Below are positions 34,040 through 44,578 of a stretch of DNA of 64,000 nucleotides, piece after piece. Source of the DNA: Plazaster borealis. Taxonomy: Eukaryota > Echinodermata > Asteroidea > Forcipulatida > Labidiasteridae. Within the stretch, counting starts at the first letter, position 1, and the number at the start of each line of letters is the position of its first letter. The notes beneath the pieces are model-generated. The model did no database searches and was not told the origin of the DNA. It worked only from the letters and a program-made list of their open reading frames with translations. The DNA lies in the NCBI GenBank assembly GCA_021014325.1, contig CM037460.1, forward strand, positions 18,023,486 through 18,087,485, in the 5' to 3' direction. The position numbers and the translations under genes are program-made.

Positions 34040-34698
34040 TAAAACTCCAACCCAAAGGGCAACGGGCATTGACTTCCATTGGACAATCTTCACAAATCTA
34101 TGGGAACATTGTGAAGGTGCACCAAGGCCAAGACCAGGGCCCAATTTCATAGAGCTGCTTAACGGCCGATTTTGTGCTTAACTGAGCGAGTTTCCATTTC
34201 ATACACTGCTAACTGTAAGCACACGTAAAAAGCATGCTGGACTGATGCTAACCAAAGATTATAGAAATCCCACTGGACGCCATTTCGGCAAGTAACCCTT
34301 TTGATACAACAATAGATCAGTGCCGATCAGCGCAGACAATAACCATTCCTATCAATGGGAAACAAAACATTTACTTCCTGAAATGGCGCCCATGCGTATT
34401 TCACGTTTAACAATAGATAAAGCTTCAGTTCCCCATCTTGCGCCTTCAGCGCTCTATAATCTTTGATGCTAACCTTCCGGTGCTTACTGTATGATAATGA
34501 ATGCAAATGAATGCAAATCCATGGTGAACACGCAAGATGGCTGCCTAATTTTCTTGCTAACCTGTGAAATACGCTTAAATGAACAAGCAAATTTTTCTGC
34601 TACAGTTAGCACAAAAATTTGCTTACCGTTAAGCAGCTCTATGAAATTAGGCCCAGGGCAATGCAGGCCATGGCCTCTGTGGAATTGCAGGCCTGATT
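34040..34698. mobile_element. MITE family W copy interrupted by a long family A relative
   Basis: Left part gacttccattggacaatctt to accaaggccaagaccaggg; right part agggcaatgcaggccatggc to gaattgcaggcctgatt. agggcaa-type sequence flanks both sides. Confidence 0.75.
34137..34654. mobile_element. Long MITE with family A termini (518 bp)
   Basis: gggcccaatttcatagagct then gcttaacgg at the left; ccgttaagcagctctatgaa then attaggccc at the right. The inside differs from ordinary family A: tgctaactgtaagcacacg, and atggcgcccatgcgtatttc (34384). The inner pair gagcgagtttccatttcata / acctgtgaaatacgcttaaa suggests a further inverted layer. Confidence 0.75.
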
Positions 34699-35230
34699 CC
34701 TATCCCGACAGAATGCTTTGGTGTTTCATGTTTACCTTTGAAAACTCTACTTTCTTGTTCTTTCATTTTCACGTTTGCCAACTCTGTGCCAGAGTGTATA
34801 AATTTTTGGTCTGTTGGCCTGTTTTGTGGTTGTTTACTCTCCGTGTCTGACTCTGTTCTTTCACTGGTCTTTCATTTTACGCTCCCATACTCAAAAAACC
34901 CTGCTCTACCTATATCAGGCTTTATACCACAAGCCTTTCCCCTACACGTATTTTGCCTCTTTTGTCATTTTCTTTCTTTGCTCTATTCTTTTGTGCTCAG
35001 TTCTTCCACACTTGTATAAACTCAGCTTAGTATTGTCACAAAATGTACGTGTTAGCCCAGGTTGGATTTTCACCTTTGTGTACTACATGTATGGTGATGT
35101 TCAGGATTTAATCCCCAATTCCTCGAATGGGATATTTAAACATGAGAAATAAAGTCTAATATCCATTCAATTTTTAAATTGTTTTTTTTAAAATTAATTG
35201 TTTTAAACTTTAGAAAGTGTGAGTCAGATG

Positions 35231-35706
35231 CCAGTGTTCTCCAACCTATAGAAAAGACGTGGCGCACCGCCACGCTTTTATAATCGCCGCCAAGCTTTTT
35301 TGAGCACACTAGTTAGTAACACGGAATTACAAGGTAAGAAAAAGAAATGCGGTCGGGCTACCGGACACATACATTTCCTCTAGTGGGTGCCTAAGATAAA
35401 TTGGTACCAATAATTAAATTAAATTGGTTTTTATTTCAAGTAAGTGTTTAGAAAACCAGTATTTTACTTTGTGTTCTTAAAAACTGTAAAAATAGTTCCT
35501 CAAAAAAGTCTGAGGAAAGTGACCAGGATTCACCTTAGAATGCACCACAGAGCATCTAGGATCAAAATTTTTCTCGGGGACCTTGAGCGGGCCCCGAACC
35601 CCACGCCGTAGGGGCTTCGCGCTTCGCGCTCGCATTGTACATACCCCCTTGCAGTTTTCACCACACCAAGCACCAACCTTTAATTTTCAAAGTTGGAGAA
35701 CACTGG
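35231..35706. mobile_element. MITE with inverted ends ccagtgttctccaac
   Basis: gccagtgttctccaacctat at 35230 and aaagttggagaacactggat at 35690. Contains the GC-rich phrase gggcttcgcgcttcgcgctc. Confidence 0.75.
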
Positions 35707-35923
35707 ATATGGTATTTTTTTCCTAATAAAGTAATAATAATTTCACACTATCAGTCACTCTCAGTTACTATGACTCTCAGTTTTCATTTTAACCAATATA
35801 CAACGGTGTTAAACACAACCTACTTAAGTAGTCATGGCAGATCAACTACTCAAGTAGATACAATGACTAGTTCAGTATTTGCTGCTATCAAAAGTTGCGA
35901 TAACTCGACTAGTCGCACTAGTT

Positions 35924-37681
35924 GCCCGATTTCACAAAGAGCGATTAGATTGATCTTAAGTGCGAATCAATCTTAATGTAACAATACAAATCACTAAATG
36001 GTAAAAATAATATGGTTAGACTGACAACTCATCTCAAAGGCATCGTACACATTTGGTAATGACTTCGACCCAGTAACTGGGGCGCTGTACTCGTTTTTTT
36101 CCAAATTTTGACATCTGCGGTCGTACTAGCGCCCCAGGAATGCGTTGTATATTCGCACAGCAATCGCGCGCTGCGGAGAGTGCACACAGTATGAATGTCG
36201 GTCCAACTGAGAGTTTGACGACATGGTGGTTTCTCCGAAAATCATAAATTTGCAGCTCAAAACCAAATCGTGAGTACATTAAAATGCCTGATGTTGCATA
36301 TTAGACATGTGAAGAAGCCAGTAGGCGTTGTTAAAGGCGTTTTTTGTTGGGTATTTTTTGTTGTTTTGAGGCTTTTTTTGTGTCAACTTATATCAATTTG
36401 AAGATCGCTGTGCGTATATGCAACGCATTTCTGGGGCGCTAGTCTGATCGCAGATGTCAAATTTCGAAATCTATTTCTACCTCCATGTGTAGATGAGGTG
36501 ACTGTAAAAGGCATGGGATAAATAATTCCCAGAAAAGTTAAAAGGACAAAAACTTAAAATGTATGCATTGCACATCAGTACATATGTATAGTGTAATGTA
36601 TAGTGCCCCCCCCCCCCCACCCAGAGTGACCCATAGAAAAATCATTTTAATATTAATTTACAAAATCTTCTTCCTTGGGGCTTGCAACTCTTGCACCAAT
36701 ACAATACATTGTATTGTATTGGTGCAATGTTGGCATGCCCACCCCCCTAGGGTGACCCATAGAAAATCATGCTAATATTAATTTTTCAAAAATCTTCTTC
36801 CTTGGGGCTTGCCAACCTTGCACCAAATACAATACATGCTCATTTTGCCTCATGCAAACCTTTGCAAACCTTTCTGGACTGTCCTCCCAAACTTTTCTGG
36901 GAATTATTTATCCCATTCCTTTTACAGTCACCTCACCTACACATGTACACTGAGGGATAATTCATAACTTTCATTAGGGAAAAACAGTGTGAGGACCCGG
37001 TCTTCACTGCATGGTAATGACCGGTTTGGGGGATGGCCACTGTTAATGGACCAAGTAATGCAATCACATGTAAACTGTACATCAAGCACATAGTGTACTA
37101 TGTACATGTACACAATAGTATACATTACACTATACATATGTACATGTACAATGCATACATTTTAAGTTTTTGTCCTTGCTCAAATAATCAAAACTAAAAA
37201 ACTGTAAGAGTGCCCATCCCAAATCTTTCTGAAAATGTTGCTTAAATCTTAAGCTAATGATAATAAAAAAATTACGCATTTTGAAAAATACGCATTTTCG
37301 CAAATCGAGGTCAAAGGTAATATTTTTGCGTAATTTTGTTGTGGTATATGGTATAATTTAAATTTTGTGTTATCAAATAAGGGCCACTCAAGAGCTTTAA
37401 AATTATGTAAATTTTATCTCTGTAGGTGCTTTACTTTTGGAGATATGAATGTCCAAACATAGCAGGTCATGCTAATTAGTCAAAAGTTCGTTAACCCATA
37501 TCTCAAAAAATAATTAACCGAATGACATCAAATTTCGGTTCTGGGCGTTTCTCAACTTGTCCAATCATCACACCAAATTTCATTTCAATCCGTGACGGTC
37601 AGGTCCAAAAGCGTGTTGAATTAACATGGAATGACCCAATTAAGAATAAGATGAATCTTAGTGCTTTGTGAAATCGAACCC
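35924..37681. mobile_element. Composite repeat bounded by inverted gatttcacaaag ends
   Basis: gcccgatttcacaaagagcg at the left, agtgctttgtgaaatcgaac at the right, 1.76 kb apart, each next to atcttaagtgcgaatcaatc / aagaataagatgaatcttag. Several other inverted repeats lie within (36100-36172 against 36400-36470; 36484-37177). Whether this is one element or a trap for several is not decided. Confidence 0.5.
36484..37177. repeat. Interleaved inverted repeats plus direct duplication
   Basis: A (36484-36539) pairs with A' (36889-36944); B (36541-36604) pairs with B' (37117-37177); the order is A-B-A'-B'. Inside, 36606-36710 and 36737-36836 are direct copies (agagtgacccatagaaaaat / tagggtgacccatagaaaat; cttcttccttggggcttgc), separated by the palindrome ttgcaccaatacaata / tattgtattggtgcaa at 36691-36727. 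Confidence 0.85.
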
Positions 37682-37819
37682 ATGCTTACTTTTTCCCTCC
37701 TCAAAACTTCTACCACAGTCACCCGAAAAGTGGCACTTCTTGACTCAGACTACTTCAGACAGTGTTAGACCAATGCCTAACCCTGTGGTAAGACATCAGT
37801 CTCCGTTGCTGTGAGTGTG

Positions 37820-37915
37820 ACACTGACACTGACAGTGACACTGACACTAACCATGCTGACCCCGAATTGACACCAGTGAGTGACAGTGACAGTGCGACGG
37901 ACACTGACGATGTCA
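37820..37915. repeat. Short array of gacact/gacagt words
   Basis: gtgacactgacactgacagt and similar words, about 12 hexamer-like units, interrupted by accatgctgaccccgaattg. Confidence 0.7.
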
Positions 37916-38312
37916 GGTACGGTTATATATTATAATTTTTATAAATTTATAAAAAAATAAAAACCATGTGTCTATGAACCATCATCTACATAACATTGTA
38001 GCTACCTCCATGCATACTAAAGTAAAAGAGATTCTGAAAGTTACAGAAAACAGTTAACATACACTTATGACTCAAACAGAAAATACGATTGTGTGACCAG
38101 CCAGCTACTGAACAGAACAAACTGAATTTTCAGTTTTGTTGTTAACATTGTATTTACTGATCTGTTGATTGATTTTGATTGGATTGGTGGGTTTCGGGTT
38201 TTGTTTGTATCAATCGTTAACGAAAACAGACAGAGTTAGTTAGTTAGTTACCAGTTACCTAGTTACAAACCTAAAAAGTAGTAGTAAATAGTCCTATTTT
38301 CAATCTTACCTT

Positions 38313-38460
38313 TTAATTGAAATCATTCTCGAAAATGAAAATGTCAATTTACCACCACAAAACGGGACATTAACGCCACTTCCTTCTTGCTTCTCTGGTG
38401 TAGTACGGTTTGTGTACAAACTACAAGCTGACAAGAGAAGGAACCCGTGCAAAACAAATC
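38313..38460 (-). other. Candidate 5' non-coding or first exon on the - strand
   Basis: A canonical donor (AAAAG followed by gtaaga on the - strand, at 38307-38312) follows about 150 bp without repeats, close to a cAMP-response-like tgacgtca (38868-38875 region) and an acacgtga word. It could be the first exon of the PPxY gene 11.5 kb downstream. The phase does not fit a direct join to 26757, so another exon would be needed. Weak. Confidence 0.15.
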
Positions 38461-38583
38461 ATTAAAGTTACTATCCATTCAAAAGACCACTCGACTTTCC
38501 TGTTATATCATGTGTAAATGATGCACAGGCAATCGCAAACCAAACTAAGCTGTTCCCACATAAAACAACGATGGTAAAGCAGG

Positions 38584-38812
38584 TTTTGACATAGTCTTGA
38601 CCCAAGACGTCAGTGATCGGATAGTGAACTGCGCTCGGTTACAACTCGCTATAGCGCGCCCTCTTGTGGCTTGAATTACCCAACTTGACTGCGAGCCAGT
38701 CAAGTTGGGTAATTCAAGCCACAAGAGGGCGCGCTATAGCGAGTTGTAACCGAGCGCAGTACACTATCCGCTATCGATCACTGACGTCTTGGGCCAAGAC
38801 TAGTTTTGACAG
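38584..38812. repeat. Near-perfect palindrome, arms of about 105-110 bp
   Basis: 38628-38690 and 38698-38760 are exact inverse copies (63 bp) around a 7-bp spacer gcgagcc. Pairing continues outward with few mismatches through gacccaagacgtcagtgatc / gatcactgacgtcttgggcc to about 38584 and 38812. Each arm carries cacaagagggcgcg. No reading frame. Confidence 0.95.
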
Positions 38813-39360
38813 GGAGCCGACGCACAGTTCTCACACGTGACTGGAGTGACGTATGATATTTCGGATATGACGTCACTAGTTTAGAGTTGAATTACAAAAC
38901 AAACTGGATTTCTCTAGAAATGCAGGACAGGGATTTCCGGAAAATATTTTCCTTAAAATGAGTTGGCTAATTATTTAATCCGCTCAATCACAGAAATGAA
39001 ACTTAACTCATGAACAACATTACAAGAGCATACCTACATTATTATAGTATAATTAAGCTTTGATCGAGTGGCTTATTTTGTATGGTTATTTTATATAGTC
39101 ATCTTTCAGAGGGTATTTAATAAATTAGAAATCAGATTTAAAGTAGGAAGAATACCATATCTGAATCGGCTCCTAACATAAGTAAGACTCAAAATGTTCT
39201 TGTACAGACACCTCTTAAAAAACTTTTAAAAACTAAACGTGCTCCGCAATCACATTTTCTAGCCACCAGGCGGAAAAGTTGCAAGACTCAAGAACTTCCG
39301 TCAAGCACAAGGGGGTGGCCATGCACGCCATTTCGGTGTCCATATGGGATTTTGTCCCCT

Positions 39361-39565
39361 GGGCCCAATTTCATAGAGCTGCTTGAGCACAAAAAGATGT
39401 CAAGCACAACAAAATTATGCTTATCAAAATAAGGTTATCAGTCAAACGGATATCCAGTCAAACTTCCATGTCACATGTACCATTTGTGATTGGTATCCTG
39501 CTCAATCCTGCTTAGAAGAAAATTGTTAAGGAATATTTTCTGCTTAAGCAGCTCTATGAAATTGG
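39361..39565. mobile_element. MITE family A copy, with an internal 20-bp duplication
   Basis: gggcccaatttcatagagct...gcagctctatgaaattggtg. The core has cagtcaaacggatatccagt then caaacttcc, a short local duplication. Confidence 0.8.
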
Positions 39566-39609
39566 TGTGTGTGTATTGTTTTGTTTTTGTTTTGTTTTGT
39601 TTTGTTTTT

Positions 39610-39705
39610 TTTGGTTTTTTACTGCGCCTTGAACACCCAGCAGGGTGGATATGTGCGCATTACAAGTCTTATTATTATTATTATTATTATTATTATCCCC
39701 ATGGT
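39610..39705. repeat. SINE/LINE 3' tail with (ATT)n
   Basis: actgcgccttgaacacccag then cagggtggatatgtgcgcat, running into tattattattattattat. This tail phrase followed by ATT repeats is common at the 3' end of invertebrate non-LTR elements. Confidence 0.55.
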
Positions 39706-40359
39706 ATCCCCCACACAGTAAATTAACATGGGCTGAAGGAAGATGAGTTAAAAGAGGGCGCTATCAGTGAAATTTTTGCACACTTCACGATATGGGTGGG
39801 GGATGGAATCTCCGGGGGACAGAATCTCTTGCCACACCGGCAAGAAACATCTGCATCGGTCCACTACCAGACAAACTTCACTCACCACCAATAATTTCAC
39901 ACGAATTCAAGCAAACAAAAACTGCGCTTATTTCTCCCATACACATAAGTGGACTGGAATTCACTACCTAAAGAAATCACATCGTCTTAAAGTGATGAAA
40001 GTTTCATATCTACCATTAACAAAACCCACTCAATTTCACTGGCAAGAAGGGAAAATCCCTGAAGTCCACCAATTGAACAGCATGACATCAATGTCATGCG
40101 CACAACCATCCCTGCTGTGTACTGACCCCTGAGATGGGGGTGTTGGTGCAGAAAAAGACAATATTTTGTTCCACAAGGCAACAATTGAAGTTTCATTTTG
40201 TTCAAAATGACAATCTTATAAAATGTTTTTGTTTTATTTTCTGCTCAATTTTCCTTCAAATTTCTCTTTTTCCACATTTTCCTATATGAAGACACAGCCC
40301 ACATGATTACAAAATAAAGAGAATATTTTATCCATACACAATGTTATATTGTTTAAAGG

Positions 40360-41035
40360 GTGTGTACCACATTGGTAATAATGAAAATATAAATGCTCAC
40401 AGACTTGCACATAACCAACATGGTATAAAGATGGTCATGGTAGAAAACTTCCCTTGAAATAGTTTTGCTTGAAATGCCATAGTTTTTACGAAATGAGTAA
40501 AATAATAGTATTTATCCTAATAGTATTTATCCACATAGTGCTTTTCACTGTTTTCTCATGACTCTCACTCCGAAGACCGATTTAGCTTAAAGGAATGTTA
40601 CAGAACTGGTAATTAAAATTTTCTTTAAGATCACAGATTTACATAAAACTTACACGGTCTAATAATGATGATAGTAGAAAACATCCCTAGAAATATTTCT
40701 GTCTGAAATGCCATATTTGATGAGAAATAAATAAAACTAATTTCCGATTGGAGTTTATCGCTCATGAGCGTTTTATTCATGCATTGTATAACACATGCAA
40801 ATGCGTAATCGCCATTTTCACTATTTTCTTGTGACCCAGATGGCCGATCAATCTCAAACTTCTACAGGTTTGTCAGTTTATGTTTATGGTGGATTATATA
40901 AAGTGCTGAACTGTTTTGTTAGCAAAAAACAATTCTGTAATGTTCCTTTAAACTTTTACAGGTTTGTTATTTCATGTATATGTTGGGTCACATTTAGTTT
41001 GGATACAGGTCTTTGGCAATCACCTTTAACCCTTT
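40360..41035. mobile_element. Two adjacent copies of the accacattggtaa repeat
   Basis: aaagggtgtgtaccacattg (40357) with catggtataaagatggtcat, then a second start aaaggaatgttacagaactg (40590) with gtctaataatgatgatagta. Both run to caggtttgt...ttatgt phrases (40866, 40960). Matches 20107-20485. Confidence 0.6.
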
Positions 41036-41549
41036 AGAGTTTTTGACACCATTTATTTTGACACCATTTATTTTGTAAAAGTGTCTGAACAAATAATATG
41101 AAAAAAACATTTGGTTTTTGTTTCAGAAACATAGATACTATGTCAACATGGGAGAGTCAGGGAAACATTGGAAAATGTCAATTCAGGAAGTGACCTTTAC
41201 TTTTGAGTGATAGTAGGCCAGATCTTGCAGCCGTTTCTGGCTACTATGGTCTCTAAAGGTTTAATATTGGTACAGCCATGGCCGTACCTGTCGTACTGCT
41301 TCTTTCGGCCCCGTGTGTAAGATTACAGGAATTGAATTAAATGAAATTGAATTTACTGAAAAACACCACACAGAAATACACTTATGTAGAAGTTAGGAGT
41401 CTGCCAGCAAATATGCGGCCATTTTATTTTACAGCTAACTGGACATGAAAAATATTAGATACAAACAATAATTGTATTCTCAGAAAGTTGTTCTCCTGGG
41501 GGGAAAAAATAATTGTCTGAAGAAAAAAAACCTATTGAAAAAAACCCTA

Positions 41550-41943
41550 TTACATGTAAAGAGTCGTTATGATCATAGCAGGCCTGTAGCTGTACAAGGA
41601 AGTATGAACTCTAAAGCCTGGTTCATACTTCCTGCGAATACTTCTTGCGAAGCAATTTTGACGTCACAGTTCTGTTTTGGGGTGCAAATGTTTTGCAAGA
41701 GTTGAGCACAACTCTTCCGAATTGTTCGTTGCAAATTTGTGACGTCAAAATTTGCATTGCATTCGCATTTGCAGGAAGTATGAACCAGGCTTAACCCAGT
41801 TACTGCACACGCCTGCGCTGGCCATCACATCACAATGACGGTACCCGTTGTGATGTGACTGCCAGTGCGACTGGGTTAGAGTTCATAAATCCATGTACAG
41901 CCACAGGCTTGCTATGATCAAGATGACAACCCCCCTTTAAAAA
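41550..41943. mobile_element. MITE family K copy interrupted by family J
   Basis: Left part gagtcgttatgatcatagca then ggcctgtagctgta to tatgaactcta; right part taacccagttactgcacacg to ccacaggcttgctatgatca. The break at taa/tta holds 41615-41792. Confidence 0.8.
41615..41792. mobile_element. MITE family J copy 1, nested in K
   Basis: aagcctggttcatacttcct at the left, aggaagtatgaaccaggctt at the right (inverted). Core gcgaagcaattttgacgtca then cagttctg; flanks are taa on both sides. Confidence 0.9.
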
Positions 41944-42062
41944 CCTTCTCTGTGTTATTGTCAGCAGTTCATCAATGTACTCATTGCGTATAAAATGGGG
42001 TGGGGATGTGGGCTTTAATAAATACAAGCATGGCAATATTAAACAGCCCAAAAACAACAAGT

Positions 42063-42246
42063 TTAGCCCGGTTCATACTTCCTACGAATGCTTCGTGTGA
42101 AGCGAATTTGACGTCACAGCTCTGTTTTCACTGCGAATGTGTCGCAAGAGTTGAGCGCAGCCCAACTCTTCCGAATTGTTTGTTGCGAATTTGTTACATC
42201 AAAATTTGCATCGCGTTCGCATTCACAGGAAGTATAAACCGGGCTT
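42063..42246. mobile_element. MITE family J copy 2
   Basis: agcccggttcatacttccta...ggaagtataaaccgggcttt, core gtgaagcgaatttgacgtca. Confidence 0.9.
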
Positions 42247-42376
42247 TAGGCCACGTATGAATTAAGGACTGTGGATTAAGCATCACATGAACAGGCGTTG
42301 AAGCACGAATTGCCATAGCAACACCCTCAGCCGGAGCCATAGCCATAGCCACAGTCACTAATTCGAACATGGCCTT
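42247..42376. mobile_element. MITE family I copy
   Basis: ggccacgtatgaattaagga at the left; gccatagccatagccacagt then cactaattcgaacatggcct at the right. Confidence 0.6.
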
Positions 42377-42424
42377 AGTATAACTAACGTAACTTACAGC
42401 AGTGTGTTATCACAGAACGTTATA

Positions 42425-42985
42425 ATTGGGTTCGTTCGATCAGCTTCCCCAGGTCAACCCAGGTGTGACCCAAATCCGTTCGAGTTGTTTTGACGTCAAT
42501 GTTGTGGCCCACCTGAGTCAGCTCCAAATAACCTGCTTGTGGAGCCGGCTACTTTGGGCTGACCCAGGTGCATGACGTCACAACGAAAAACTTTCTCAAT
42601 GGCCACCATTTCGTTTGCAATTCAGCGGGACACTTTCAGGAGGTTTATTTAACACACATTTTCACCCTTAAAACAGCAACTTTGTGAACACTAAGTATCT
42701 TTTAATTCGAAGACGCATACATTTGTATTGACAGCGTGGGCTTTTAAAATAATTTAATGTTCCAGGTTTACCTTGAGATTAATTATTTTAAGATCTTTTC
42801 AGAAATCCATGAAAGTTTTGGACATAAATGCACACAATGAAAGTTGTTTCGGTCGGCTGTCCCAAGATGCATTGGTGTGAATGCTGGGGGAAGTTGGCGT
42901 TCGATTAGCTCATGTCAGGGGCTCACCCGGACGAGCATACCGGGGTCGACCTGGGGAAGCTAATGGAATGCACCTATTGTAAAAA
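42425..42985. mobile_element. Element of about 560 bp with inverted ends
   Basis: attgggttcgttcgatcagc then ttccccaggtcaaccc at the left; ggggtcgacctggggaagct then aatggaatgcacc at the right. A second inner pair: gctgacccaggtgcatgacg (42568). No coding sequence. Confidence 0.6.
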
Positions 42986-43145
42986 ACGTTGCCGTCTCCT
43001 GTTGGCCTGGAGATGCAGCCCTTTCAATAGAATAAAGGGTGTAACATTTTATAAAATGTGTAGACCACTGTACACGAATATCATTTCAAATGGAATTCTA
43101 CAGGTTTGGACACACGAGGGCTAGAACCTTTCACCCTCTAAGGAA

Positions 43146-43415
43146 ACTTCCCTTCTTTCAAGAAAATCTGATGACAAATTCAAGATCACCAAACAATCCC
43201 GAAATCAGGAAAAATCCTAACAATTCACGGGCTTGCATAAATGACCATGAATCATCAGAAACAAGTAGAGTCAGAAAGTTACTTCCCTTCTTTCAAGAAA
43301 ATCTGATGACAAATTCAAGATCACCAAACAATCCCGAAATCAGGAAAAATCCTAACAATTCACGGGCTTGCATAAATGACCATGAATCATCAGAAACAAG
43401 TAGAGTCAGAAAGTT
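43146..43415. repeat. Exact 135-bp tandem duplication
   Basis: 43146-43280 and 43281-43415 are the same base for base as far as I can read, each starting acttcccttctttcaagaaa and ending gagtcagaaagtt. A third unit begins acttc and then diverges. 135 bp is 45 codons, so the frame across it stays open without being a gene. Confidence 0.95.
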
Positions 43416-43658
43416 ACTTCAGAGGGAAAATGTTTTGTTTTTGTTTTTTTGTGAGCAGATATTTCTGCCACTATAAGAGAAAGCTGGTAAAAAAAACACG
43501 GATAGGCCAATATTTATACAGTTGCCTAGCAACAACTCAATATCAACCTCTACATTTAAAAATACGAACTTGAATTTAAGATGACTCAATTCGCAACTTC
43601 GTATTAACTCATCAATTATAATCTCAAAGGGCTTTGTAACTCCAATGCAAAGTTCACC

Positions 43659-43818
43659 GGGGCCCAATTTTACAGAGCTGCTTAAGCACAACAAATTATG
43701 CTTACCAGAAAAAGGTTACCAGCTGAAAACCTGTTTCACATGTAGCATCTGTGATTGGTGTCCTGCTTATTGTTGCTTAGCAGAAACCTTTTAAGCAGCT
43801 CTATGAATTTTTGGCCCT
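43659..43818. mobile_element. MITE family A copy
   Basis: ggggcccaattttacagagc...taagcagctctatgaatttt then tggcccc-like end. Core aaaggttaccagctgaaaac. Confidence 0.75.
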
Positions 43819-44094
43819 GACATCTTCACACAATCAATCTTGTTCATGCAATTTGGGAGTCATTGCTTGCTAACTGTGCAATGCGCTTTTTAGGTGATGC
43901 GCATGACGCAAACAGTTATAGACACGCACCTCATCTTTACATGCATTTTTAATCTTAAGATGGCAGACCATAACACATTTCATTTCATTTCATTTCATTT
44001 ATTCTGTGAAGCCAAGGACTCTCAAAAGAGCAAACTTACTCACCGTACAAGCCAAGAACCCAATGAAGAGAAGACAAGGAAGTATGCGTTTTAG

Positions 44095-44262
44095 ATGTGG
44101 GAGAAAAACCCCAGATAATTATTCCAGGGAAAACCCATGCCGTCAGGTAGGAACTGAAAACACAATCCACATAGTGCCCCCCGGTGATTCGAACCGGGTT
44201 CCAGAGGTGGAAGGCAGGGAAAGATACCACTACACCAACCTGACCACCCAGACAGTGGCCAC
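44095..44262 (-). mobile_element. tRNA-like SINE (Glu/Gly type)
   Basis: On the - strand: ggttggtgtagtggtatctt (A box), cctgccttccacctctggaa, cccggttcgaatcaccgggg (B box), then agtcc-like tail with gcatgggttttccctggaat. A relative without clear A box is at 63245-63380. The overlong A-B distance and lack of a proper anticodon loop argue against a tRNA gene. Confidence 0.65.
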
Positions 44263-44578
44263 ATGTGACATCCATGCATGGGGTCAATATTGACCCTAAT
44301 TGAGAAGGTCACCAATTACATTTATGAGTCTGCTATTAACTCACAACAGAGCATTTAAAAACAAACCTGATCACCTTAGAGGTTGCCATGGTTGATGTGC
44401 TGAGACAAAGATGGTGCCTGAGCAAGCCTCAATGGACTGCGCTTTCAGATGGTGGTTGCAGTTGCAAAACATGTTTTCTTAATTTCAAACCATGGACTGA
44501 CACCAAAGTTACACAGAGAACGATTTCACTAAAAGTTATCATAATCCACTGGAATATAAAAAAAAAAGTCACCGATCA

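Noticed and set aside
34491..35152. Overlapping hydrophobic frames of 93-119 codons
   Set aside because: Pyrimidine-rich sequence gives Phe/Leu/Ser-rich translation in several frames at once; not a membrane protein gene.
39767..40132. 121-codon frame
   Set aside because: No recognisable domain, no splice partner; His/Ser/Thr-rich as expected of chance AT-poor DNA.
43090..43476. 128-codon frame containing a repeated 45-residue block
   Set aside because: The repetition is the 135-bp DNA duplication; no coding signal or family match.
44160..44250. tRNA-Glu or tRNA-Gly gene on the - strand
   Set aside because: Spacing is wrong and SINE tail phrases follow.
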